From Candidatus Delongbacteria bacterium (GTDB lineage: Bacteria; CAIWAD01), in assembly GCA_041675285.1 (NCBI GenBank), contig JBAYTZ010000005.1, forward strand, positions 62,001 to 126,000: a stretch of 64,000 nt of DNA, given 5' to 3'. The notes under the pieces are model-generated. The model saw nothing but the letters and a program-made list of their open reading frames with translations. It was not told the DNA's origin and ran no database searches. Each line of letters opens with the position of its first letter. The first letter of the stretch is position 1. Position numbers and translations under genes: made by a program. Shown here piece by piece: positions 49,943-57,155 of the stretch.

Positions 49943-51349
49943 ATGAAAGCGTGGCAAATTGGATCTGGGCCCTGGAAGAGACCCATGTGGGTCGGCGGGC
50001 TCCTCGGGGCCCTAGTGGTGGTGCTGGTGCCGGGCCGGCCTGGGTGGTGCCTGACCTTTTCCGGCCCCATTTCCATCGATGACGTGCAGGATGCGCACTG
50101 CATGGCCCTGGCGGACGTCGATCAGGACGGGGATGGCGATGTGCTGATCGGGACCTCGAACGGTGAAGTCCTTCTCTGGCGCAACCAGCCGCACATCGCG
50201 CCGCTGGCCCTCGTTTTTTCCATTGAGGACTCGAATGCGGGCGTGGATGAAATCGCCGAGTTGAAGGCGGTGGATTTCGATGGCGACGGAGATCCGGATC
50301 TTGTCCTGTCGCATTATTGGGTCAATGACCTGGGCGGTGGAAACCCGGATTTCCACAACGAACTGCTGTTGTTGGACAATCTCGATGGCCATGGATCCTT
50401 CGAGCTCAGCGATTCTCACTACAACGAGTTGCCGATCAACTCTCTCGCGATCGCTGACTTCGACAATGACGAAGATGGGGACATCGTCTTCGATGATGGA
50501 GATCTCTGCTTCATCCGAAATCTCGCCGGGACCTTTGGAAGCGAGGAGCTGATCCGGGCTGGTAACTTTGCCACTTGTCTTGCCGCTGGGAACTTCGACT
50601 GCGACAACGATGACGACATTGTCATGGCCAGTCAATTTGAGGATCTGGTCGCCTGGTTCCGCAACACGGATGGGGATGGGAGCTTCGGCCGTCGCATCTC
50701 CATCTCCACGGCAGGAGACGGCGCGAACTGGGTGCAGGTCGCACGCGTCAACGCGGATGCCATCCCGGACCTGTTGTCCTTTTCGGAATACGACCGCGAA
50801 TTGGTGTACTTCGACAATGCGACGTGCAGCTGGTGGCCGGCACAGGTGCTGATCAGCCAGACACAAGCTGCAGTGGCCCTGGTGGACGCGCTGGACGTAG
50901 ATGTGGATGGCGATACCGACCTGTTCCTGCAAAACTCGACCGGCAGCCGCTTCAAGTGGCTCTGCAACACGAGTGGACAGGGCACCTTCCAGACCTACAA
51001 CCTGCACGTGACGGAGGACCCGGGCATTGTCGAGACCCATGCCTTTGGGGATCTGGAAGGGGACGGGGATTCGGACCTGGCCTTCTGCACGGCCAGCCAA
51101 CTCTACCTGTTGGTGAATGAGATCCTCCCCCTGGGGGCTCCCCACCTGCGGGCGATTCCCGGCTCCACCTTGCGCGTCGAATGGGAGTCCCTCTGCGACG
51201 ACTGCGTCTACAAGGTCTATCGCCTGACAAACCCCTACCTGGACCTGTCCCAGGCCACGCTGCTGGGCACCACGAACCAAAGGGCCTTCGTGGACTCGAG
51301 CTACGTGCCCGTGCCGCGCGTCTGGTACCGGGTGACCGCCAGCCATTAG
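49943..51349 (+). CDS. Secreted FG-GAP/VCBS-repeat protein with Fn3-like tail
   Basis: A 468-aa exported protein of unknown function. The N-terminal hydrophobic stretch (MWVGGLLGALVVVLVPGRPGWC) is probably a signal peptide. The body carries five or six FG-GAP/VCBS units with calcium-binding-like loops, such as ADVDQDGDGDVLIG, VDFDGDGDPDLVLSH, ADFDNDEDGDIVFDD, DVDVDGDTDLFLQ and DLEGDGDSDLAF, suggesting a beta-propeller. The last 71 residues are a Fn3-like domain (LRVEWESLCDDCVYKVYRL...VWYRVTASH). Six cysteines are present, including CDDC. The coding sequence uses many more A/T-ending codons (gat, aat, gaa) than its neighbours. ATG 49943 follows GGGGGAAGG. Confidence 0.83.
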   Translation: MKAWQIGSGPWKRPMWVGGLLGALVVVLVPGRPGWCLTFSGPISIDDVQDAHCMALADVDQDGDGDVLIGTSNGEVLLWRNQPHIAPLALVFSIEDSNAGVDEIAELKAVDFDGDGDPDLVLSHYWVNDLGGGNPDFHNELLLLDNLDGHGSFELSDSHYNELPINSLAIADFDNDEDGDIVFDDGDLCFIRNLAGTFGSEELIRAGNFATCLAAGNFDCDNDDDIVMASQFEDLVAWFRNTDGDGSFGRRISISTAGDGANWVQVARVNADAIPDLLSFSEYDRELVYFDNATCSWWPAQVLISQTQAAVALVDALDVDVDGDTDLFLQNSTGSRFKWLCNTSGQGTFQTYNLHVTEDPGIVETHAFGDLEGDGDSDLAFCTASQLYLLVNEILPLGAPHLRAIPGSTLRVEWESLCDDCVYKVYRLTNPYLDLSQATLLGTTNQRAFVDSSYVPVPRVWYRVTASH

Positions 51350-51362
51350 GCCGCGCCCGTTC

Positions 51363-51393
51363 TTGCACGTACCGCCCGGCTCTGGCATCTTAG
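51363..51393 (+). promoter_or_regulatory. Candidate promoter of the pyrRBC operon
   Basis: TTG (51363-51365), exactly 20 bases, then CATCTTAG (51386-51393). Transcription from here would include the PyrR-binding loop and terminator that precede pyrR. Confidence 0.45.
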
Positions 51394-51434
51394 TCCCGGC
51401 GCTGGAGGATACCGCGCCCCCACCCTTAAATGCC

Positions 51435-51448
51435 GGTCCCGCGAGGCC
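51435..51448 (+). promoter_or_regulatory. PyrR-binding anti-antiterminator loop
   Basis: GGTCCCGCGAGGCC fits the PyrR-binding RNA consensus (ARUCCNGNGAGGYU) in its core UCCnGnGAGG. It lies 40 bases before a strong intrinsic terminator and about 100 before pyrR, the standard arrangement for UMP-sensitive PyrR attenuation. Confidence 0.7.
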
Positions 51449-51488
51449 GCAAGGGAGCCCAGATGACGACCTTAGCACGCCCGATTCC

Positions 51489-51521
51489 AGCCGGACCGCC
51501 CAGCGCGGCGCCGGCTTTTTT
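51489..51521 (+). terminator. Attenuator terminator of the pyr operon
   Basis: AGCCGG (51489-51494) pairs with CCGGCT (51511-51516), with an inner CCGC/GCGG stem, followed by six T residues (51516-51521). It lies in the leader, 30 bp before the pyrR ATG, so it must be conditional. Confidence 0.8.
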
Positions 51522-51551
51522 GTGGCCGGACATCCGGCGAAAGGAGGCGGC

Positions 51552-52109
51552 ATGACCTTCCGTCGCAAGGCCCAGCTGGTGGATGAGGCGGGCCTGGCCC
51601 GCACCATCACGCGGCTGGCCCACGAGATCATCGAGAAGAACCGCGGGCTGGAGGGCCTGGCCCTGGTGGGCATGCAGACCCGCGGCGTGCACCTGGCCAA
51701 GCGGCTGCGCGAGCGCATTCGCGAGATCGAGGGCAGCGCGCCGCCGCTGGGCAGCCTGGACGTCACCTTCTACCGGGACGATTGGCGGCTCAAGCTCAAG
51801 CAGCCCGAGGTGCAGGCCACGGACATCGACTTCGACATCCACGGGGTCAACCTGGTGCTGGTGGACGACGTGCTCTACACCGGGCGCACCGTGCGCGCGG
51901 CCCTGGATGCCTTGATGGACCTGGGCCGGCCGGCGCGCATCCAGCTGGCCGTGCTGGTGGACCGCGGGCACCGCGAGCTGCCCATCCGGCCGGATTTCGT
52001 GGGCAAGAACGTGCCCACCTCCATCGGCGAGGAGGTGCGCGTGAAGATGAGCGAGGTGGACGGCGAGGACGCCGTCTGGCTGGTGGAGCGCGTGGAGGAG
52101 GAGGCATGA
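51552..52109 (+). CDS. pyrR: Bifunctional pyr operon regulator / uracil phosphoribosyltransferase PyrR
   Basis: PyrR binds pyr-leader RNA in response to UMP and also has uracil phosphoribosyltransferase activity. The 185-aa protein shows ITRLAHEIIEKNRGLEGLALVGMQTRGVHLAKRL, SLDVTFYRDDW, the PRPP-binding motif LVLVDDVLYTGRTVRAALDAL, and VLVDRGHRELPIRPDFVGKNVPTS, all diagnostic. ATG 51552 follows AAGGAGG; the frame is open upstream but runs through the terminator hairpin and is not coding. The stop overlaps pyrB (ATGA). A PyrR-type binding loop and terminator in its own leader support autoregulation of the operon. Confidence 0.95.
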   Translation: MTFRRKAQLVDEAGLARTITRLAHEIIEKNRGLEGLALVGMQTRGVHLAKRLRERIREIEGSAPPLGSLDVTFYRDDWRLKLKQPEVQATDIDFDIHGVNLVLVDDVLYTGRTVRAALDALMDLGRPARIQLAVLVDRGHRELPIRPDFVGKNVPTSIGEEVRVKMSEVDGEDAVWLVERVEEEA

Positions 52110-53098
52110 GCAGTATCGGGAACGAGACCGGGCGGGCCGCCCTGGAGCCCGAGACGGCCGCCGTGGGTCTGCGGCACAAGCACCTGCTGGGGCTGGAGGA
52201 CTACGGCGCCGACGAGATCACGCTGATCCTCGACACGGCGGAGAGCTTCCTGGAAGTGCTGGAGCGGCCCATCAAGAAGGTGCCCACCCTGCGCGGCATC
52301 ACGGTGGTCAACCTGTTCTTCGAGAACTCCACCCGCACGCGGATTTCCTTCGAGATGGCCGAGAAGCGGCTGTCCGCGGACACGGTAAACTTCTCGGCCA
52401 GCTCCAGCAGCACGCAGAAGGGCGAGACCCTGCGCGACACGGCGGCCAACATCGAAGCCATGAAGATCGACGCGGTGGTGATGCGCCACAGCGCGCCGGG
52501 ATCCTGCCTCTTCCTGAGCCGCTGCCTGGAGAGCGTGATCATCAACGCCGGCGACGGCGCCCACGAGCATCCCACCCAGGCGCTGCTGGACCTCCTGAGC
52601 CTGCGGCGCCGGCTGGGCGACCTGCGCGGCAAGCGCGTCACGCTGGTGGGGGACATCCTGCACAGCCGCGTGGCCCTGAGCAACATCTACGGCCTGCAGA
52701 AGCTGGGCGCCCACGTCCAGGTCTGCGGACCGGCGCCGCTGATCCCGCGCCACATCGAGGAGCTGGGCGTGGAGGTGTTCTGGAACGTGGAGGAGGCGCT
52801 GGAGAACAGCGACGTGCTCAACGTCCTGCGCATCCAGCTGGAGCGCCACAACGCGCACCACTTCCCCAGCCTGCGCGAATACCACGAGGAGTTCGGCGTG
52901 ACCATGGACCGGCTGGACCGCCACGCCTCCGACGAACTGGTGATTCTGCACCCCGGGCCGATCAACCGCGGGGTGGAGATCTCCAGCGAGGTGGCCGACA
53001 GCGGCCGCAGCATCATTCTCGAGCAGGTCACCAACGGCGTGGCCGTGCGCATGGCGGTACTCTATCTGCTGCTGGGAGGCAAGACGCGTGAGCACTGA
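52106..53098 (+). CDS. pyrB: Aspartate carbamoyltransferase catalytic subunit
   Basis: PyrB forms carbamoyl-aspartate in pyrimidine synthesis. The 330-aa protein has the carbamoyl-phosphate motif FFENSTRTRISFE, the SSSSTQKGETL loop, MRHSAPGSC, AHEHPTQALLDLLSL and the aspartate-side motif ILHPGPINRGVEISS. The N-terminus has about 20 extra residues before HKHLLGLEDY. ATG 52106 overlaps pyrR by four bases, and the end overlaps the next gene by 11. No pyrI is present. The linked degenerate dihydroorotase suggests a PyrB-PyrC' complex of the Pseudomonas class A type. Confidence 0.96.
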   Translation: MSSIGNETGRAALEPETAAVGLRHKHLLGLEDYGADEITLILDTAESFLEVLERPIKKVPTLRGITVVNLFFENSTRTRISFEMAEKRLSADTVNFSASSSSTQKGETLRDTAANIEAMKIDAVVMRHSAPGSCLFLSRCLESVIINAGDGAHEHPTQALLDLLSLRRRLGDLRGKRVTLVGDILHSRVALSNIYGLQKLGAHVQVCGPAPLIPRHIEELGVEVFWNVEEALENSDVLNVLRIQLERHNAHHFPSLREYHEEFGVTMDRLDRHASDELVILHPGPINRGVEISSEVADSGRSIILEQVTNGVAVRMAVLYLLLGGKTREH

Positions 53099-54386
53099 GC
53101 TGCATCAATTCGAGGCCGAGCGCCTGCTGCTGAAGGGCGCGCGCCTGCTGGACCACGCCAGTGGCCTGGACGAGCGCGCGGACCTGCTGATCGAGGACGG
53201 GATGATCGTCCGGCGCGGCCCGGCCCTGGAGGCGGCGGAGGCCGAGGTCCTGGAGCTGGAGGGCCTGACCGTGGTGGCCGGCTTCGTGGATCTGCGCGTC
53301 CGGTTGGGCGAGCCCGGCCGCGAGGATCGCGAGACCGTGGAGAGCGGCCTGGACGCCGCGGCGGCGGGCGGCTACGTGGCCATCTGCGTGACGCCGGAGG
53401 CCACGCCGGTCTGCGACCACGCCGGGGCCGTGACGGCCCTGCTGGCCCGCGCCGAGGAGCACGCGGTGACCCTGCTGCCCCTGGGCGCGGTGACGGCCGG
53501 CCTGAAGGGCGAGCGGCTGGCGGACATGGGCGAGCTGGCCCGGGCGGGCGTGGCGGGCTTCTGCGAGGGCAACCGCGGCCTGCAAGGCGGCGCCGCGCTG
53601 CGTGGCGCGCTCAGCTACAGCCGGATGTTCGGCCTGCCCCTGTTCGAGCTGGCGCGCGAGCGCAGCCTGGCGGGCGGTGACGTGCACGAGGGCCCGGTGG
53701 CCCTGCGAATGGGCCTGAAAGGCGAGCCGCGGCTGGCCGAGGACCTGGGCGTGCAGCTGGGCATCCGCTTGGCCGAGTTCGAGCAGGCCGCCCTGCACCT
53801 GCAGTTGATCAGCACGCGCGAGAGCGTGGAGCTGCTGCGCCAGGCCCGCTCCCGCGGCGTGCGGGTCAGTGCGGACTGCAGCCCGCAGCACCTGGCCCTG
53901 ACCCACGAACGCTGCCTGGACTTCGATCCCAGCGCGCGGCTGGTGCCCCCGCTCCGGCCGGAGGAGGACCGCCAGGCCCTGCTGGAGGCCGTGGCCGGCG
54001 GCGTGCTGGACGCCATCTGCAGCGATCACCGGCCCGCCGAGTTCGACGAACTGGACCGCGAGTACCCCCTCTGCCCCTTCGGCTGCGCCAGCCTGGAGAC
54101 GGCCTTCGCCGTGGCCCACCAGGCCCTGGTGGAGAGCGGGATCTGCTCGCTGGAGCGGCTGCTGGAGCTGTTCAGCGCGGGTCCCCGGCGCGTGCTGGGC
54201 CTGCCGCCGGCCTCCTTCGAGGCGGGGGCCCCGGCGGAGCTGACCATCCTGGACTTGGACTGCGCCTGGACCTATCGCGGCGCCGAGGCCCTGACCCTGG
54301 GCGTCAACAGCCCCTGGGAAGGCAAGTCCTTCCGCGTGCGCCCGGCGGGCCTGGTGAACGGCCGCTACGCGGCTCTGCGTGGCTAA
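53088..54386 (+). CDS. Dihydroorotase-like protein lacking metal ligands (pseudo-dihydroorotase, PyrC')
   Basis: A 432-aa amidohydrolase of the type I dihydroorotase family whose active site is degraded. The usual DxHvHLREPG motif reads DLRVRLGEPG (R70, R72 in place of both His). The tPHHL segment reads SPQHL, and the His of the IxHxST motif is replaced (LQLISTRES). The Asp of TDHAPH survives as CSDHRPAEF. It is therefore unlikely to hydrolyse dihydroorotate. Non-catalytic PyrC' subunits that stabilise aspartate carbamoyltransferase are known in Pseudomonas. GTG 53088 overlaps pyrB by 11 bp, consistent with complex formation. An active dihydroorotase must be encoded elsewhere. Confidence 0.88.
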   Translation: MSTELHQFEAERLLLKGARLLDHASGLDERADLLIEDGMIVRRGPALEAAEAEVLELEGLTVVAGFVDLRVRLGEPGREDRETVESGLDAAAAGGYVAICVTPEATPVCDHAGAVTALLARAEEHAVTLLPLGAVTAGLKGERLADMGELARAGVAGFCEGNRGLQGGAALRGALSYSRMFGLPLFELARERSLAGGDVHEGPVALRMGLKGEPRLAEDLGVQLGIRLAEFEQAALHLQLISTRESVELLRQARSRGVRVSADCSPQHLALTHERCLDFDPSARLVPPLRPEEDRQALLEAVAGGVLDAICSDHRPAEFDELDREYPLCPFGCASLETAFAVAHQALVESGICSLERLLELFSAGPRRVLGLPPASFEAGAPAELTILDLDCAWTYRGAEALTLGVNSPWEGKSFRVRPAGLVNGRYAALRG

Positions 54387-54407
54387 TCCTCGGGGACGGA
54401 CACGGGA

Positions 54408-54532
54408 ACGGACACGAAGGGCACGGAGAAGCACGAAGAGCACGGAGCATTTTTAGAAGAGGGAGATTGGCGTCTCCCTCTTTCTTAATTGTCTTCCCGC
54501 TCTTCGTGAAGCTTCGTGCTCTTCGTGTCCGT
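54408..54532. repeat. CACGAAG-family inverted-repeat element, copy 2
   Basis: ACGGACACGAAGGGCACGGA (54408-54427, continuing AGAAGCACGAAGAGCACGGAG) and the inverted arm ending GCTCTTCGTGTCCGT (54518-54532) flank a central hairpin. It is related to 38627-38817 through the CACGAAG core. It separates the convergent pyr and gamma-glutamyl operons. Confidence 0.8.
54457..54490 (+). terminator. Terminator of the pyr operon inside the CACGAAG element
   Basis: AAGAGGGAGA (54457-54466), loop TTGGCG and TCTCCCTCTT (54473-54482) form a 10-bp stem followed by TCTTAATT. It is 70 bp after the pyrC' stop, in the centre of the inverted repeat. Confidence 0.75.
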
Positions 54533-54542
54533 CTGACAAAAA

Positions 54543-55694
54543 TCAGGGTGCCGGGGCGAGCCAGGGCGAGAGGCCGCGGGTGCGCAGGTCGTCCAGGCTG
54601 GGCAGGCCCGTGGCGCTGACGGGGCGCTCGGGATCCACCAGCTCCAGCGCCAGCAGGGTCTCGCGCAGCGCGTCCAGGTGCCGGCCCACCCGCAGCCAGA
54701 GCGGCAGGCCCGTCGAGTCCACCGGGACCTTGTTCATCCCGGGAATGTCCTGGGCGGCCAGGTAGCAGGGATCGCGGCCCTCGAGGATCTGCGCCGCGTC
54801 CGTCCGGCCGCGCAGGCGGCCCTGGCCCGGGTTGGCGCTCTCGTAGAGCACGGCGCGCAGGCCGGGCACGTGGTCGCCCAGCTCGCGGTGGCTGAGCCCG
54901 TGCAGGTTGAGCGGACTGGGTTCCAGGGCGATGTCCACGCCGTTCATCTCCAGCCCCAGCACGGCCATGGCCGCCAGGTCGCCCGCACGCTCGTGGGCCA
55001 CGATGGCGTTGACCACGGGATATTCGATGGCCGCCTCGTGGAAGTCCACCACCAGATCGAAGTGCTCGCGCTCCAGCAGGCTGCGGATGGTGAAGGCCAC
55101 CTGCTCGGTGAAGCTGCCGTCCGCCCGGCCCGGGTAGCTGCGGTTCAGGTTGCGGGTCTCGATGCCCGAGAGGGCCTGCAGGCTGGGCCGGTGCACGGTG
55201 ATCTCCGGGTCCGGCCACTGGTCCAGCGGGTTGGTGGCCCGGCCGCCCACCCGGAACCAGCGCGGCCGGCCGTCGGCGGCGGGCAGCACGAGCCGCTGGG
55301 GCGTGCCCTCCTGGGGATCCGTGGCCGTGAAGGCCGAGGCATTGGCCCGGGGCAGCACCCAGATCTCCCCCCGCTCGACCTGGAGGTTTTCCACCAGCAG
55401 GACGGCGGCCAAGAAGCCCGCCGGCTCGTTGGGGTGCGTGCCGCCCAGCACCAGCACGCGTCCGCCGGGCTCGGCGCCCACGAAGCGGTAGAGTTCCGTG
55501 TCGCCCCGGCTGCCCGCCAGGGGCGCGTGCCACTCGGAGAGCCGACGCACTTCACCCAGGCCGCCGGAGGGCCGGAGGACTTCCGGCTGGCGCTGGGCCA
55601 GGAAGTCCCGCCCGGCAAGCGCGGCCAGCAGCGCTACACCGATCAGCAAGAGCCACGCGCGGGCGCGCGGCGGGATGGCGGGGAGCTTCATCAT
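54543..55694 (-). CDS. M14-superfamily hydrolase, AstE/aspartoacylase-like, membrane-anchored
   Basis: A 383-aa zinc-hydrolase-like protein. An N-terminal hydrophobic segment (ARAWLLLIGVALLAALAG) should anchor or export it. The zinc motif is GGTHPNEPAGFLAAVLL (HxxE form), and a later ligand is H in LVVDFHEAAIEYPVVNAIV, as in succinylglutamate desuccinylase and aspartoacylase. These enzymes split amide bonds of N-acyl amino acids; the substrate here is unknown. ATG 55694 overlaps the upstream stop (ATGA), so I prefer it to GTG 55706. It is the last gene of the gamma-glutamyltransferase operon, which makes a gamma-glutamyl or acyl-glutamate substrate a reasonable guess. Confidence 0.78.
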   Translation of the reverse strand: MMKLPAIPPRARAWLLLIGVALLAALAGRDFLAQRQPEVLRPSGGLGEVRRLSEWHAPLAGSRGDTELYRFVGAEPGGRVLVLGGTHPNEPAGFLAAVLLVENLQVERGEIWVLPRANASAFTATDPQEGTPQRLVLPAADGRPRWFRVGGRATNPLDQWPDPEITVHRPSLQALSGIETRNLNRSYPGRADGSFTEQVAFTIRSLLEREHFDLVVDFHEAAIEYPVVNAIVAHERAGDLAAMAVLGLEMNGVDIALEPSPLNLHGLSHRELGDHVPGLRAVLYESANPGQGRLRGRTDAAQILEGRDPCYLAAQDIPGMNKVPVDSTGLPLWLRVGRHLDALRETLLALELVDPERPVSATGLPSLDDLRTRGLSPWLAPAP

Positions 55695-55837
55695 TTGAGC
55701 AGCCACACGCGCAACAAGAGCGGCACCAGCACCAGCGCGGCCAACGCCTGTTCACGCCAGTCGGGGCTGCGCCAGAGCAGGCGCAGCAGGCCGGCGGCCA
55801 CCAGCGCGGTCATTCCCCAGTAGAGCCAGAACAGCAT
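55691..55837 (-). CDS. 48-aa membrane protein
   Basis: A short protein starting MLFWLYWGMTALVAAGLLRL and ending LVPLLLRVWLLK, with two hydrophobic segments around the polar SPDWREQ turn. ATG 55837 follows GGGGAG and lies one base after the stop of the permease gene, while its stop overlaps the hydrolase start (ATGA), so it is embedded in a coupled operon. This makes it very likely to be real despite its size. It is far too short for a TRAP DctQ subunit. It may be an accessory subunit of the adjacent permease. Confidence 0.75.
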   Translation of the reverse strand: MLFWLYWGMTALVAAGLLRLLWRSPDWREQALAALVLVPLLLRVWLLK

Positions 55838-55838
55838 C

Positions 55839-57155
55839 TCAGCTCCCCTGCAGCAGTTGGACCAGCCAGGGGCTGGCGGCCATCACGGCCAGGGCCCAGA
55901 GCGCGCAGAGCAGGGCCGGGGCCAGGCAGCGCCGCAGCACGCGGAAATAGTCGGGTTCGCCCGTGACCTGGGCGGAGAAATTGCAGGCCAGCGAGGCCGG
56001 GGGCATCAGGTCGCCCAGCGCGGCCAACAGCGAGAGCCCGGCGCAGACCCAGATCTCCGGCCGCCCCAGCAGGGCCAGCAGGAAGGGCACGCCCAGCACG
56101 CTGGCGCTGCCCAGGGCCGAGACGGCCCCGAAGGCCGGCAGCGAGACGGCGATGCCCAGCCAGGCGGCCCAGGCCGGCAATTGCAGCACCGTCAGGACCA
56201 GCTCGCCGCGCTGGCCGGTCAGGGTCAGGATCTGGATGAAGCAGCCCACGCCCACCAGGATGCCCATCACGGGCAGGGCCTGACGCAGGGCGGCCCAGGC
56301 CGCGGCCCCCACCCGCACGCGATCGCCGGTCACCAGCCCCAGCAGCGAGCCGGCCAGCAGCACGACGGGCATGCCCGGTGAGGCCCACCAGGCCGGGAAG
56401 AGGCGCGGTCCGCCCATCAGCAGGGCGATGAGCAGCAGGGGCAGCAGCAGGCGCGGTCCGTGGCGGTCCAGCGGGCCGCGCTCCACGGCCTCCAGGGCGG
56501 CGGCGGGATCCCCGCTCCGCAGGGGCTTCCAGGCCAGCCAGAGAGAGCAGACCACCAAGAGGGGCAGCGCGAGTACCAGCAGGGGCAGCATGAAACCCAG
56601 GTAGGGCATGTCCACCCCGGCGCAGATGATCATGGCGGGCAGGTTGACCGGCGGCGCCACCACGCCGAGGATCGAGGCCACGGCCACGAAGGCCCCGGCC
56701 CGGCGGCGGTCCAGGCCCATCCGCAAGAGCGGCGGCGCGGCGATGGCCCCGGTGGTGAGCACGGAGGCCGTGCTGAGGCCCGTCAGCATGCCGGGGAAGG
56801 CCACGAACAGGCCCAGGGCCGTGGCCAGCAGGGCGGGCCGGCGCCCCAGTCCCTTGAGGATCCACCAGGTCAGGGCGGAGAGCAGGCCGTTCTCCTCGAT
56901 CACTTTCATGAAGAAAAAGGCCGTCACCATGATCAGGATCGGATCGATGTAGACGAAGCCGCCCTCCACCAGGTGCCGCCAGATGGAGGAGCCCGGGATG
57001 GGCAGGCCGCCCTGCTCCACCGTCGTGAGCGGCACGCCCTGCAGCAGTCCGCCCGCCAGCGCGGCGGCGGCCAGGGCCAGCCCCAGCGGCCAGCGCAGAC
57101 GCGCGAAGAGCAGGATGAAGAGCAGGACCATCAGCCCCAGCGGCCAGAGGTTCAT
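55839..57155 (-). CDS. DctM-like ion-transporter-superfamily permease
   Basis: A 438-aa inner-membrane protein with about 11-12 hydrophobic segments. It resembles the large TRAP permease subunit DctM: FVAFPGMLTGLSTASVLTTGAIAAPPLL, then RRRAGAFVAVASILGVVAPPVNLPAMIICAGVDMPYLGFMLPL (compare the IPPS region), and a second half repeating the pattern (VSALGSASVLGVPFLLAL; LGDLMPPASLACNFSA). No DctP binding protein or DctQ is present, so it may work alone as a secondary carrier. Its ATG overlaps the stop of the poly-gamma-glutamate system gene. Context suggests transport of glutamate, a gamma-glutamyl compound or another carboxylate. Confidence 0.75.
   Translation of the reverse strand: MNLWPLGLMVLLFILLFARLRWPLGLALAAAALAGGLLQGVPLTTVEQGGLPIPGSSIWRHLVEGGFVYIDPILIMVTAFFFMKVIEENGLLSALTWWILKGLGRRPALLATALGLFVAFPGMLTGLSTASVLTTGAIAAPPLLRMGLDRRRAGAFVAVASILGVVAPPVNLPAMIICAGVDMPYLGFMLPLLVLALPLLVVCSLWLAWKPLRSGDPAAALEAVERGPLDRHGPRLLLPLLLIALLMGGPRLFPAWWASPGMPVVLLAGSLLGLVTGDRVRVGAAAWAALRQALPVMGILVGVGCFIQILTLTGQRGELVLTVLQLPAWAAWLGIAVSLPAFGAVSALGSASVLGVPFLLALLGRPEIWVCAGLSLLAALGDLMPPASLACNFSAQVTGEPDYFRVLRRCLAPALLCALWALAVMAASPWLVQLLQGS

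Noticed and set aside
53088..54386. Active dihydroorotase PyrC
   Set aside because: Both His of the first metal motif and other ligands are replaced; catalysis is unlikely.
55839..57155. Complete TRAP transporter
   Set aside because: No DctP-type binding protein and no DctQ-sized subunit are present; only the DctM-like permease can be supported.
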